A DNA stretch of 64,000 nt from Alishewanella jeotgali KCTC 22429 (GCF_000245735.1 NZ_AHTH01000039.1:1-64000), one strand, 5' to 3'. Positions 19,664 through 29,299 are shown, counted from the first letter of the stretch. The notes: generated by a model not told the origin, from the sequence alone. Made by a program: numbers and translations.

Positions 19664-21055
19664 ATGGCGCGGAAAAAATCGAAAGAGAAAAAGATCTACG
19701 TCCTTGATACCAATATTCTGCTGCACGAACCTTTCGCTTTCCTAAACTTCGAAGAACATGACGTTGTAATCCCGATGACCGTACTGGAGGAGCTGGATCA
19801 TATTAAAGACCGGCATAAGGATGTTAGCCGTGACGCCAGGGTGGCGATCCGGGCGCTGGAGGATGTACTGAAAGATGCATCACCCGAACAGATGTTGCAT
19901 GGTGTGGCCTTACCGGCCCGCAGTGATGAAAGACCCAGCGGACATATCTTTATTATTAACGACCACCATTTAAAAGATGAAATCCCTGGCTTACCCGGTG
20001 GTGAAAACGATCATCTGATTATTAATACTGCCCTTTATTTACAGCGTGAAAAGAGTCCGGTCAAAGTCATATTAGTGACGAAAGATATCAATATGCGGCT
20101 TAAGGCCAAGGGCGCCGGGTTGAAGCTGGTCGAAGATTACCGCACAGACCAGCTAATTGACGATGTCAGATTTCTATACAAAGGCTATTACAAGTTTGGC
20201 GGCGAGTTCTGGTCACAGGTTGGCGAATGTCGTACCGTCAATGAGGGCCGCGAGGTCGTGCACTATATCAGCCGCAAGGTACTACCTAATGCTTACGTAA
20301 ATGAATATCTGATTGATGAGGCAGAAACCTTTGCCGGCAAGGTGCTGGCGATCACTGAGACAGAGCTGAAGATTGCGGATTATGGTGTGGAACGTATGAT
20401 GCACCGCCATGCCTGGGGTATTCATCCGAAAAATATCTATCAGGCAATGGCGTTACAGGCGCTGTTGGATCCACAGATGGATCTGGTGATCCTGACTGGC
20501 CCCGCCGGTTGCGGTAAAACCCTGATTGCCCTTGCCGCGGCGCTGGAGCTGGTGATTGAGAAAGGCATGTACGATAAGGTCATCGTCACCCGAAATACTC
20601 CGGAAATTGCTGAGTCGATCGGGTTTTTACCCGGCTCAGAAGAGGAAAAAATGGCGCCCTGGCTGGCGGCCATCACCGATTCGCTGGAAGTGCTGCATAA
20701 AACCGATGAGCATCCGCACGCCAGTGTGAATTACATTATGGAGAAAGCCAATATCCAGTTTAAGTCGGTTAACTTTATGCGCGGCCGCAGCATTCAAAAT
20801 GCGATAGTGATCCTCGACGAATGCCAGAATCTCAGTGCAGCGCAGTTAAAAACTATTATTACCCGTTGCGGCGAGGGTACCAAGTTAATCTGTTCCGGTA
20901 ACCTGTCGCAAATTGATAGCAACTACCTGACAGCAGTGACCTCAGGACTAACCTATATTGTCGAGCGCTTTAAGAACTTTGAGGGCAGTACCACCATTAA
21001 TCTGAACGGAGTTGTTAGAAGCCGATTAGCTTCATTCGCAGAGGCCAATTTGTAA
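19664..21055 (+). CDS. PIN domain-PhoH family ATPase (PhoH2)
   Basis: Fusion of an N-terminal PIN RNase domain (YVLDTNILLHEPFAF, acidic residues in EELDHIKDRHKD and VTKDINMRLKAK; about residues 10-150) with a PhoH RNA helicase-like ATPase (about 230-460) carrying Walker A GPAGCGKTLIALAA and Walker B AIVILDECQNLS. Homologues act as sequence-biased RNA unwinding nucleases, some linked to toxin-antitoxin loci; no antitoxin-like gene is next to this one. The ATG at 19664, eight bases after AGGAG, is preferred to the upstream GTG. Single gene, divergent from rapA. Confidence 0.9.
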   Translation: MARKKSKEKKIYVLDTNILLHEPFAFLNFEEHDVVIPMTVLEELDHIKDRHKDVSRDARVAIRALEDVLKDASPEQMLHGVALPARSDERPSGHIFIINDHHLKDEIPGLPGGENDHLIINTALYLQREKSPVKVILVTKDINMRLKAKGAGLKLVEDYRTDQLIDDVRFLYKGYYKFGGEFWSQVGECRTVNEGREVVHYISRKVLPNAYVNEYLIDEAETFAGKVLAITETELKIADYGVERMMHRHAWGIHPKNIYQAMALQALLDPQMDLVILTGPAGCGKTLIALAAALELVIEKGMYDKVIVTRNTPEIAESIGFLPGSEEEKMAPWLAAITDSLEVLHKTDEHPHASVNYIMEKANIQFKSVNFMRGRSIQNAIVILDECQNLSAAQLKTIITRCGEGTKLICSGNLSQIDSNYLTAVTSGLTYIVERFKNFEGSTTINLNGVVRSRLASFAEANL

Positions 21056-21154
21056 CAATGTCTGAGCTGGCCAATGCATTTCAGCAGCGGCCATTTGACT
21101 ATTCTCCAAAAAATACTAGATTGTCATAATCTTATCTTGCTGCAAGGATTGCCC

Positions 21155-22174
21155 ATGCTTAACCCTGCATTAGGCGAATTCCGCCGTAGCTTACGACTGG
21201 CAATGGCTTTAACCGTCGCTTTATCTTTTACGGCGGCGTTTAGCCATTTTTTACTGACTATCGACCAACGCCTGGCAAGACAGAGTCGGCAATTAGAGCA
21301 AAGTGCAATCCAGCTTGATCAGCAGCTAAGTGTGTTGAATACCATCGCTGACTGGTGGCAGCAGCAAGCCAGAGTAAATTTGAGTAATCAAACTGATTTG
21401 AGTTTTAATCTGTATAAAGTGGATGGTCAGTTACTTTCTCCTGCGGCCTTGTTGCAAGACAAACCGCAAACAGCCGCAGAGTTGCGCTTCTTGCAGGCGC
21501 AGCAGAGTAGTCTAATGGCGATGCGCTTGTTATATCCCTGGATTGAAAGCTTGTTCTATGTGTCTGAGCAGGATTTTATCTATTTATTACCACAGCAGGG
21601 ATTATCACAGTTACATGCTTATCATAGTGCGCTTGAAGCTAATTGGAACCAGCTAAAGGAACCATTGCAGTTCAGTAAAGCCGAGAATAATAAACTGTTG
21701 TTTAGTCGTTGGCTGTCGCTCAATACCACGCAAAAAGCCCGTCTGCTGTTCGTTATTGATATGAATTTGCTATTTCAGCCCCTCCAGAAAATGATACCTG
21801 AGGCCGAGTTTATTTTATTAGATGACGAAGGCAAATTGCTCGGCTCAACCTTAGCCATAACGCCACAACTGGATGAGCAATTATTACAGTTACAACGTGT
21901 TGGCCGACATTCACTGTCGTTAGTTATGCTTGAACAGCGTCGGGGCATATTGAGCCTGGGGGTGCAGAGTTTTTTTCATTATTGGTTTGGTTACCTGTTG
22001 GTGCTGTCTCTAATGGTAATGGTATTTTTCTACCGTTTAAGACAAAAAATACTGCAGCCGTTAAAGCGATTAAGCATGCACATTGAACGCTTAACGCGGA
22101 ATCAGGGAGGCGTAAGGCATATTCCTAGTGGTTGGGAGGAAATGTTTGATAAGATCACGCGCTTGAAACCCTGA
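21155..22174 (+). CDS. Membrane sensor-like protein with HAMP-like end and no output domain
   Basis: A 339-residue protein with a first membrane helix (about residues 13-35), an extracytoplasmic region of about 235 residues, a second membrane helix (WFGYLLVLSLMVMVFFY) and a short cytoplasmic tail that looks like HAMP (ILQPLKRLSMHIERLTR). It then stops: no kinase, cyclase or methyl-accepting domain follows. The external region resembles double Cache-type sensors in length but I cannot assign a ligand. ATG 21155 is chosen because AAGGAT precedes it and the first helix follows. It sits between PhoH and an RluA-type gene on the same strand. The family name is unknown to me. Confidence 0.68.
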   Translation: MLNPALGEFRRSLRLAMALTVALSFTAAFSHFLLTIDQRLARQSRQLEQSAIQLDQQLSVLNTIADWWQQQARVNLSNQTDLSFNLYKVDGQLLSPAALLQDKPQTAAELRFLQAQQSSLMAMRLLYPWIESLFYVSEQDFIYLLPQQGLSQLHAYHSALEANWNQLKEPLQFSKAENNKLLFSRWLSLNTTQKARLLFVIDMNLLFQPLQKMIPEAEFILLDDEGKLLGSTLAITPQLDEQLLQLQRVGRHSLSLVMLEQRRGILSLGVQSFFHYWFGYLLVLSLMVMVFFYRLRQKILQPLKRLSMHIERLTRNQGGVRHIPSGWEEMFDKITRLKP

Positions 22175-22208
22175 GTCTGAGCAGCAACCTGGCTGCTGTT
22201 GGAGTAAC

Positions 22209-23054
22209 ATGAAAATCAGCCGTCATCTCACTGCAGCCGGTCCGGTAAGTGCAATCGACTTGTTGTCAATGCAACTACCCGACTTACCTAAGGCGCGCTT
22301 AAAAGACGCGATGAACAAGGGCGCTGTGCAGCTACTCACTAAGCCTGTAAAGCGTTTGCGTCGCGCGCAATATATGCTTAAGTCCGGTGACCAATTGTCA
22401 ATTAGCTATGATGACGAGTTATTGCAACGCTCGTGCCCGGCTGCTGAACTGCTATTTGATGAGATGGATTATAGTATTTGGTTTAAACCGGCGGGGATGT
22501 TAGCTCAGGGGAATGAGTGGGGTGACCATCTAAGCTTACTGCGCTATGCAGAGCAGCATAGTCAACCACCACGACAGGTGTTTCTGTTACACCGCTTGGA
22601 TCGTGAAGCTAGCGGTTTAGTGATGCTTGGACATACCAAGAAAGCTACCGCAGCCTTAAGTAAATTGATGGTTGAACGCCGAATTACCAAACACTATTGG
22701 ATTCGGGTGAAAGGGCAACTTAGCGAAGAGCTGCAGCGCCAGGGTAGCATCAGGCAAGCACTGGATGGCAAGGCGTGTGAGAGTCGATTCCGGTTACTCA
22801 GCTATGACCCGACTACGGATACAACTGAACTGGATGTTGAGTTAATTACCGGGCGTAAACATCAAATTCGCCGTCATTTTGCCGGGGTTGGTCATCCAGT
22901 AATGGGAGACCCTCAGTACGGCAAGGGCAATAAAACTGCTGCCGGTCTTGCCTTGCAAGCTATTTCGTTACGCTTTTTCTGTCCAGTAAAACGTCGGGAG
23001 CAAGCTTATCAATTACCCGACGCTTTACGTTACGGTATCAAGTCAGAGTTATAG
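22209..23054 (+). CDS. RluA-family pseudouridine synthase
   Basis: RNA pseudouridine synthase of 281 residues. It has an N-terminal S4-like segment (LKDAMNKGAVQLL to YMLKSGDQLSISYDDELL), the catalytic motif LHRLDREASGLVMLGH with the active Asp, and the GRKHQIRRHFAGVGHPVMGD motif. It is not the rluA orthologue, which lies near 16 kb. Its target RNA cannot be told from sequence; it is closest in style to the small RluA-like enzymes found in Alteromonadales. A GGAG site precedes the ATG. Its 3' end overlaps the convergent TPR gene by 17 bases. Confidence 0.85.
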   Translation: MKISRHLTAAGPVSAIDLLSMQLPDLPKARLKDAMNKGAVQLLTKPVKRLRRAQYMLKSGDQLSISYDDELLQRSCPAAELLFDEMDYSIWFKPAGMLAQGNEWGDHLSLLRYAEQHSQPPRQVFLLHRLDREASGLVMLGHTKKATAALSKLMVERRITKHYWIRVKGQLSEELQRQGSIRQALDGKACESRFRLLSYDPTTDTTELDVELITGRKHQIRRHFAGVGHPVMGDPQYGKGNKTAAGLALQAISLRFFCPVKRREQAYQLPDALRYGIKSEL

Positions 23055-25074
23055 TCAGCTCGCGCGCATTGAGCACAAACTGTAACTCCCCGAGTTTGCA
23101 GGCATTCAATAAATCGCTGCGCAGATCGTCAATTTGCCACTCAACGGGTCTGGGATGAGTGGCATGCACCGCTAAATGCCATTGATTAACCGAAGGGGCG
23201 TCACGTTCTGCAAGGTGCCAACCGAACCAAACCAGCTCAGCCAGGGCGGCTAACTCTTCTTTTGACCAATTCTCGCCTAGCAGCTCTTCTACCGCCAACT
23301 CAACGCCAAGCACGGCAGGTTCTGCCCCCAGTGCAGACAGCTTTTGTTGCAGTAACTGACTCGCTTGTTGCAATAGCGTGGCCGCCTGAGCCTTGTCGTC
23401 TGTGGCAAGCCAAAGCATTTCACTACCATTGTAACCGGCAACCAGTTCAGGAAGTTGCATTTCTGCTAACACCTGCTGTAGCAGCTCTGCTACCACCTTT
23501 TTCCCAAACTGGCGCTGTAATTGCGCCCGGAAACGCGGTACCAGGATCAGCATGGTAATGGGCTTACGTTGTGAATGATGTTTGACCTTATCCTGAAATT
23601 GGCTCCAATGGCGCGGTACAATGTCTACAGTTTGCACCGCGGCGACCGGCAGTTGGCGGCGGTACAGCTGCCAAATGACAAAGGCAGTAAAGATCAGACC
23701 AACCAGTAGTAGCTGCAACATCAGTTGCCGGGATTGCGCTTGTGCTAACTGCTGCTGCAATTCGGCGCTATAACGTTGTAATTGCTTCTCTTCAGCGCTT
23801 TCCTGTAACCCGGACTTAAGCTGAGACATGTGCTCCTGGAGTTGACTGCTCAATTCCTGCTGATTCAAGTCAGTAACACGTTGTTGAAAATGATAGGCCG
23901 CTTGCCAATCGCCAGTTGCCGCGGCAAGCAAGGCTGCGCTGGTATGATAGCGTAATTGCAGATAGGTTGCTGCATCATCAATGGTTGGCGCAACCTCATT
24001 CAAAAACTGAGCTGCGTCCTGATATCGCTGTTGCTGGAAGTACAAACGAACCAGCGCCAGCATACTTTCCTGAATATAGGTGGCGGAGTTAATTTGTCTA
24101 AATTGCTGTAAGGCTAATTTGTAGTTATCCTCTGCCTGAGCCAGTTCGTTACGTAACAGTGCAACTCGCCCTAAGCTATAATTGACCATAGCAGTGCGCA
24201 ATACGTGTTGTTGTTGCTCGGCAATCCTTTTCGCTTCCTGCAATAAGCTTTCCGCTTTATCAATTTGCTCTGGCTGTTCTAAATAGGTTTCCGCCAGATA
24301 AATCAGTGCGTACGCATAATTTGAATGCCTGTTGAGCTCTCGATAACGCTCCGCGGCCTGTTGAAAATGCTCCATTGCTTCCGGATGTAAATCCAATTTC
24401 CGATAGGCCATACCAAGCCGGAAATGGATTGAAGCCAGATTCTCGGTGTCTTGCAAGGTCGTTGCCACGGCCAGACCTTGTTGTAAATAATGAAAAGCTT
24501 GCTGATATTGGTTATTTTGTAGTGCCAGGCGACCACTAATAATTAATGCATTTAACTCGCGAGCCGGATGATTCAGCCGTTTTGCGAGTTGTAAGCTGCG
24601 GTCGGCATGAAACAGCGCCTGAGACAGCTGACCCAGCAAATTATAGGCTGAAGCAAAGCTGCTCAACACATCACTTAACAGCAACAACGACGCAGCTTCT
24701 TCTGTGCCGGTCAACAGCTGCTCTGCGGCTTCCAGCTGCTGTAATGCCATTTCTGCATTTTGAAAGTAGATGCCATGGATTTGCGCTTTGTGAAACAAAC
24801 TTAGCGCCTTGAGATAAGGCGTTTCGGCAAAGCGTTCTGCCTTGTTAGCAGCATCCAGGGCCGCATCTCGATTGTTTAACGTTTGATAGCTTTCAGACAG
24901 TACCAGGTAATCCTCGCTACTTAGCGGAGGATTACTTCTGGCCTGAAGGGTGTTGATAAGTTGTTCTGCTTGCGCCTCACTGCTGGCGGCTTCACGCAAA
25001 CGTTCTGTTAAACTTGCTGCAAATAGCAGCTGACTAAAAGAACCAACTAAAAGAAATACGATCACAAAACGCAT
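23038..25074 (-). CDS. Periplasmic TPR protein with membrane helix and degenerate GGDEF domain
   Basis: A 678-residue protein: signal peptide (VIVFLLVGSFSQLLFAA), many TPR units across about residues 30-400, a glutamine-rich coiled coil, one membrane helix (LMLQLLLVGLIFTAFVIWQLY, about 455-475), and a cytoplasmic C-terminal domain. That last domain follows the GGDEF fold in order but has lost its catalytic residues: the metal-binding strand reads LILVPRFRAQLQ instead of a DxDxFK motif and the signature position reads GYNGSEMLW instead of GGDEF. It therefore is unlikely to make cyclic di-GMP. The TPR-TM-GGDEF plan is common in Alteromonadales. Reading of the degenerate domain is my inference. 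Confidence 0.75.
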   Translation of the reverse strand: MRFVIVFLLVGSFSQLLFAASLTERLREAASSEAQAEQLINTLQARSNPPLSSEDYLVLSESYQTLNNRDAALDAANKAERFAETPYLKALSLFHKAQIHGIYFQNAEMALQQLEAAEQLLTGTEEAASLLLLSDVLSSFASAYNLLGQLSQALFHADRSLQLAKRLNHPARELNALIISGRLALQNNQYQQAFHYLQQGLAVATTLQDTENLASIHFRLGMAYRKLDLHPEAMEHFQQAAERYRELNRHSNYAYALIYLAETYLEQPEQIDKAESLLQEAKRIAEQQQHVLRTAMVNYSLGRVALLRNELAQAEDNYKLALQQFRQINSATYIQESMLALVRLYFQQQRYQDAAQFLNEVAPTIDDAATYLQLRYHTSAALLAAATGDWQAAYHFQQRVTDLNQQELSSQLQEHMSQLKSGLQESAEEKQLQRYSAELQQQLAQAQSRQLMLQLLLVGLIFTAFVIWQLYRRQLPVAAVQTVDIVPRHWSQFQDKVKHHSQRKPITMLILVPRFRAQLQRQFGKKVVAELLQQVLAEMQLPELVAGYNGSEMLWLATDDKAQAATLLQQASQLLQQKLSALGAEPAVLGVELAVEELLGENWSKEELAALAELVWFGWHLAERDAPSVNQWHLAVHATHPRPVEWQIDDLRSDLLNACKLGELQFVLNARELTITLT

Positions 25075-25127
25075 AATTTGCTCTTATTGTATTGCGGTAA
25101 TCTTTCCTGAATTACCGACTTATGCTG

Positions 25128-26075
25128 TCAGCGGTCCGTTTTGCTGCTAATAAAAGTATGGATATTATAAACCAGCTTCTCTACCATGCGTGCTCTTGCT
25201 TCCCGACTCGCCCAGCCGATATGCGGCGTAAGCAACAGGTTAGGCAACTTACTGTTTACCAGCAAATCTGATGCGGGCGGAGGTTCAATACTCAACACGT
25301 CCAGCGCGGCAGCGCTTACCTGTCCGGAATGCAGCGCGTGCAATAAGGCTTCTGGTTCAATCAGGCCTCCCCGTGCGGTGTTAATGATAATAGCGCCGGT
25401 TTTTAATAATGCTAGACTTTGCTGATTAAGCAGATGCCGGGTTTGTTCAGTTAGCGGACAGTGTAAGGACACCACATCGGCCTGTGCCAGCGCCGCATTA
25501 AAGGCAGTTCGCCCGTCACGGATAAGAGTCGCATCGGGCCGCTCGGCGATCAATACCTTCATACCAAAGGCCCTGGCTAAGGCAGCCGTTGCCTGACCCA
25601 AGACACCATAGCCGACAATCACCATGGTTTTGCCGGCCAGTTCAAAGATGGGATAATCCAGCAAACAGAAACTCTGGCTACGACTCCAGTCGCCACGTTG
25701 TACCGCTGCGCTGTAACTGAAAAGCTGATTACTCAGTGCCAGCAGCAAGGCAAAGACATGTTGCGGCACGGCCGTGCCGGCATAATCGGTAACATTAAAC
25801 ACCTGAATTCCTGCTGCTCTGGTCGCCTGTAGATCAATATTATCCATACCTGTTGCCGCTACCATGATGGCTTTCAGGCGTGGCAGTTTGGCAAGCAGCG
25901 CCGCATCTAGGCTGCATTTATTGACGATAGCAATGTCGGCATCTTGCAGCCGTGCCGGCAGTTCGTCGGCACTGCTGTGGGCATAGACCTGAAGCTGACA
26001 GTTAGCAAGGTGCAAAGCCGATAAATCGGCATCGCCCAGAGTAGCGGCATCGGCAAATACGATTTGGTAACGCAT
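25128..26075 (-). CDS. D-2-hydroxyacid dehydrogenase (glycerate dehydrogenase-like)
   Basis: NAD(P)-dependent dehydrogenase of 315 residues acting on 2-oxo acids or D-2-hydroxy acids, most like hydroxypyruvate reductases/glycerate dehydrogenases. The Rossmann motif is VGYGVLGQATAALARAFGMK. The catalytic triad is in place: Arg in NTARGGLIEPEAL, Glu in LDVLSIEPPP and His in LLTPHIGWASREAR. It stands alone on the minus strand, divergent from the ABC transporter, so context does not fix the substrate. Confidence 0.88.
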   Translation of the reverse strand: MRYQIVFADAATLGDADLSALHLANCQLQVYAHSSADELPARLQDADIAIVNKCSLDAALLAKLPRLKAIMVAATGMDNIDLQATRAAGIQVFNVTDYAGTAVPQHVFALLLALSNQLFSYSAAVQRGDWSRSQSFCLLDYPIFELAGKTMVIVGYGVLGQATAALARAFGMKVLIAERPDATLIRDGRTAFNAALAQADVVSLHCPLTEQTRHLLNQQSLALLKTGAIIINTARGGLIEPEALLHALHSGQVSAAALDVLSIEPPPASDLLVNSKLPNLLLTPHIGWASREARARMVEKLVYNIHTFISSKTDR

Positions 26076-26285
26076 AGGCTTTAGAGTTCCTGGCGCCGTT
26101 TCAGAAAAAGCTGTTTTAGCATAGCTAAGGGGCTAATGCAGCTGATATTACTAAGACTATCGTCGAACAGCCGGTTTAACTGCTGCATAAACATACTTTT
26201 TGTTACATTTATGCTAAGAAAAGCGGTTAAGTTCAACAGGCCATAATGGTAAAGTGGGGCGAGTGCAGCAAAGGATTAAGTAACA

Positions 26286-27218
26286 ATGCAAATTACAGTG
26301 ACACAGATTGAAAAACACTATGCCACAGTACAGGCAGTGCGCGGTGTTAGTTTCCAGATCCAGCCAGGCGAGATTTTTGCGCTGCTCGGACCCAATGGCG
26401 CCGGTAAGTCATCGATTATCCGGATGCTGGTCGGTATGACCCGTCCCGATGCCGGCCATATTCTGGTACAGCATGATGGGGGCGAATTTGACCATGTGCC
26501 CCGCCGTTATCTCGGCTACTTGCCGGAAGACCGTGGACTTTATGCTGACAAGAGTGTCGAAAAAAATCTGCGCTTTCTGGCGCAGTTGCATGGTTTATCT
26601 GCCGCAGAAACCGAGCAGCAACTGACACATTGGCTCAATGTTTTTGAATTAACGGATCGGCGGAAAGAGGATTTAAAGCAGTTGTCCAAGGGCAATCAGC
26701 AAAAAGTTCAGCTGATTGCTGCGGTGATCCACCGTCCGGCACTGGTGATTCTGGATGAGCCTTTTTCTGGTCTGGATCCGCTGAATCAGGAAAAAGTGGT
26801 GCAGTTTTTACAACAACTGCGTGCCGATGGCATGACAGTGATTTTAAGCGCCCATCAGATGGCGATGGTGGAAAAACTGGCAGATCATATGCTGTTGATG
26901 GCGAAAGGGCAGGCAGTACTGGCCGGTACTCTGGCGCAGATCCGCAGCCAGGCTCAGCCACAACCGGAAGTCGTGATTGAAACCGAGCAGCCGATTAGCA
27001 GTGAGCAGCTCGACCGCTGGCTAGCCGGATACAGCTGGCTGCTACAGACACCGCAGCGGCTGTTGGTGCGACTTAATGAAACCCAACAGCTGTCGGCCTG
27101 TTTACAGCAGCTGCTGCCTTACTGTGCGTTGAAAAATATCTCAATGCAAAATCCGGACTTGCATCAGTTATATCTGAATGCGATGACCCAACATCAGCAA
27201 CAGGAGCAAGCAGTATGA
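26286..27218 (+). CDS. ABC-2 type exporter, ATP-binding subunit
   Basis: Cytoplasmic ATPase of 310 residues with Walker A LLGPNGAGKSSI, Q-loop region, signature QLSKGNQQKVQLI and Walker B LVILDEPFSGLDP. The C-terminal 90 residues are the extra domain seen in NatA/DrrA-like exporters. It overlaps the permease gene by four bases (ATGA), so the two form one unit. The pair most resembles NatAB-type sodium or drug exporters of the ABC-2 class; the cargo is not known. Confidence 0.92.
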   Translation: MQITVTQIEKHYATVQAVRGVSFQIQPGEIFALLGPNGAGKSSIIRMLVGMTRPDAGHILVQHDGGEFDHVPRRYLGYLPEDRGLYADKSVEKNLRFLAQLHGLSAAETEQQLTHWLNVFELTDRRKEDLKQLSKGNQQKVQLIAAVIHRPALVILDEPFSGLDPLNQEKVVQFLQQLRADGMTVILSAHQMAMVEKLADHMLLMAKGQAVLAGTLAQIRSQAQPQPEVVIETEQPISSEQLDRWLAGYSWLLQTPQRLLVRLNETQQLSACLQQLLPYCALKNISMQNPDLHQLYLNAMTQHQQQEQAV

Positions 27219-28396
27219 TTTCGCGGCAAAGTCTGGTCGTCGCCAAATGGGAATTTTTACGGTTTTTTAAATGGAAGCAACAGCTGATCTCGTATTTGCT
27301 GATGTTGGGGGTAATGGGAGCGATTTTTGCCTGGAGTTACTTTGTGGATGAAGGCCGCCAGCAATATCGGATCGCAGTACCGGCCGGCTTTAGTCTGGAA
27401 AGTAGCGCCCAGTTTCAGTTTCAGCAGCCGACGGTCAGCCTGGAAGAGCAGTTGCGACAGCTGCAGCAGGACGAAACCTGGCATGCGGTGCTGGAGCCAG
27501 GCGATGAGCAGGTGCTGATCCATACCAAGGCCGGTAAAAAGTGGCAACAGCAGTTACAAAGCGTGCTGCTGGAGCACTACCGGCAGCAGTATGCCGCCGC
27601 GCAGGGTTGGTCGGCAGAGCAGTTGGCGGCATTACAGCAGCCTGTCAGCCTTGAAATGCGTTACCTCGATGACAACTATAAGGGAAAAGATCGGCCGGAA
27701 AAACTGATCGCCCTGGCGGTGCTGTTTATGCTGTTGATGGGGCTTACCACTGCCTTTGGTCAACTGTTAATGAGCATTACCGGCGAAAAGCAGCATCGGG
27801 TAACAGAGCAGTTATTTGCCATAGTAACACCGCAGCAATGGATCGATGGCAAGGTACTGGGTCATAGCCTGAGTGCGTTAAAAGCCATGTTTACCACCAC
27901 GCTGATGATGTTACTGGGTTTTCTGGTGGCGGTACTGGTGTTTGCCAATAAACCGCTGCAGCTGGACTGGCTGAATCTTGGGGTCTTAGCCTGGTTACTG
28001 CCCTTTGCCCTGCTTGGCGTAGTGTTGTGTGCGACCTTTATGGCCGCTATTGCTGCCTCGATTGACGATCCCAATACCAGTGGTAAGGGCGCGGTGATGA
28101 TGATCACCTGGCTACCGCTGTTATTTACTTATTTGGTGATCGATAGCCCCACCGGCTGGGCCATGACGTTATTAAGTTGGCTGCCGCTCACCTCCTTTGC
28201 GGCGATGCCGGTCAGGATGGCGCTGGTTGAATTGCCCTGGTGGCAGCCGTTGCTGTCGTTAATGCTGTTGCTTGCCACCCTGTACTGGCTGCGCCGGGTA
28301 GCAGGCCGGATATTTTTACGTGGCATGCAGATGTATGGCAAGGAGCCAAGCTGGGGAGATATTATGCGCTGGGCGCTCAGTAACAAGGCTGATTGA
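27215..28396 (+). CDS. ABC-2 type exporter, permease subunit
   Basis: Inner-membrane permease of 393 residues. It starts with a membrane helix (about residues 21-40), has a large extracytoplasmic loop (about 45-165) rich in glutamine, then five to six helices (for example LIALAVLFMLLMGLTTAFGQ and LGVLAWLLPFALLGVVLCAT). This NatB/YhaP plan with one helix, a big loop, then a bundle fits the ABC-2 class. It is translationally coupled to the ATPase gene. Confidence 0.88.
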   Translation: MISRQSLVVAKWEFLRFFKWKQQLISYLLMLGVMGAIFAWSYFVDEGRQQYRIAVPAGFSLESSAQFQFQQPTVSLEEQLRQLQQDETWHAVLEPGDEQVLIHTKAGKKWQQQLQSVLLEHYRQQYAAAQGWSAEQLAALQQPVSLEMRYLDDNYKGKDRPEKLIALAVLFMLLMGLTTAFGQLLMSITGEKQHRVTEQLFAIVTPQQWIDGKVLGHSLSALKAMFTTTLMMLLGFLVAVLVFANKPLQLDWLNLGVLAWLLPFALLGVVLCATFMAAIAASIDDPNTSGKGAVMMITWLPLLFTYLVIDSPTGWAMTLLSWLPLTSFAAMPVRMALVELPWWQPLLSLMLLLATLYWLRRVAGRIFLRGMQMYGKEPSWGDIMRWALSNKAD

Positions 28397-28484
28397 TGAA
28401 CTATTCAGCCTAAACTCAGCCAAAATGGCTATAATGCCTGCCGGTAGCTGAGGTTGCTACCGGCGGCAACTTTAAAGGAAACCT

Positions 28485-28826
28485 ATGATCGATCCTTCTT
28501 TTCGCCAACAAGCTTCGGCGTGGCAACGGCAGTTTCAGCTACGTAGCCAGGGCAGTTTTTTGCAGCGCCTACTGGCATGGCTGGTATTGGGCGTGATGTT
28601 GCTGGTGGGTGCGGTCTTTCTGCTGTTTGCATTGCTGCTCAGTTGGATCCTGATCCCGATTTTGCTATTCCGGCACCGGCAACGGATGCGGCAATTCCGT
28701 GAGCAGGCGGCTCGTTATCAGCAAGCCCAGCAAGATGGCGCCAATCCTTACGCCGGGCAGCGGCAGCAACAAGGCACAGTGATCGAAGGTGAGGTGCTGC
28801 GTAAAGACGAATCTGAGCCGCGTTAG
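28485..28826 (+). CDS. Small membrane protein of unknown function
   Basis: A 113-residue protein with a strong hydrophobic region (WLVLGVMLLVGAVFLLFALL and on, about residues 32-62) that could form one long or two short helices, followed by a basic and glutamine-rich cytoplasmic tail ending GTVIEGEVLRKDESEPR. The tail's TVIEGEV motif near the C-terminus is seen in other small envelope proteins of Alteromonadales as far as I recall. AAAGGAAACC precedes the ATG. It lies about 90 bases after the ABC permease and its stop overlaps the convergent TerB-like gene by 4 bases. Confidence 0.65.
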   Translation: MIDPSFRQQASAWQRQFQLRSQGSFLQRLLAWLVLGVMLLVGAVFLLFALLLSWILIPILLFRHRQRMRQFREQAARYQQAQQDGANPYAGQRQQQGTVIEGEVLRKDESEPR

Positions 28827-29299
28827 CCTTCAGCTGGTTGGTTGGCCAGTTTGGCTTTGATAAAGTCGCTGTGTCGGATAAAGAGTAAATCCGCTACCTT
28901 GCGCAGCATCATTTCTTCATTCGGGTCGACACTGCCATCGGCCCAGGCCAGTTGCCATAGCTGGTTCAATAACGCCAGCCGCTCTGGCTCTGTTAATACT
29001 TTCAACTTCGACGTATAGGCATGCAAACAGGTGGCATCAGCGGCCAGCTGATTGGCCTGCGCCAATACCTGCTGTGCTTGTGGCCTGGCCAGCGCATATT
29101 CCCGTTCAATATAATGCAGGACCAGTTGTTGTTCCTGCTCGGTACTGTCGAAATCGGCATGGCTTAGCTGCAGCAACAGCACCACTGCCATAAATTGTGG
29201 CTCACTGAGGCCGGCTGCCTGCCAGGGTTGATGGCTGGCGGCTGCACCGGGTAAGCCTTCAGCGGCTTTTTCCAGCAGGTTTTTCAGAAAATTAAACAA
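28823..29299 (-). CDS. TerB-like helical protein
   Basis: A 158-residue helical protein that resembles TerB/DjlA central-domain proteins: repeated acidic motifs LLQLSHADFDSTEQEQQL and LAWADGSVDPNEEMMLRKVA follow the TerB pattern of an acidic loop between helices. The start is decided by the ribosome binding site: AGAGGAG lies seven bases before a TTG at 29299 that opens MFNFLKNLLEKA, while the upstream in-frame ATG at 29317 has no such site. No tellurite genes are nearby. Function unknown; the metal-binding idea for TerB is known for the family and not shown here. Confidence 0.7.
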   Translation of the reverse strand: MFNFLKNLLEKAAEGLPGAAASHQPWQAAGLSEPQFMAVVLLLQLSHADFDSTEQEQQLVLHYIEREYALARPQAQQVLAQANQLAADATCLHAYTSKLKVLTEPERLALLNQLWQLAWADGSVDPNEEMMLRKVADLLFIRHSDFIKAKLANQPAEG

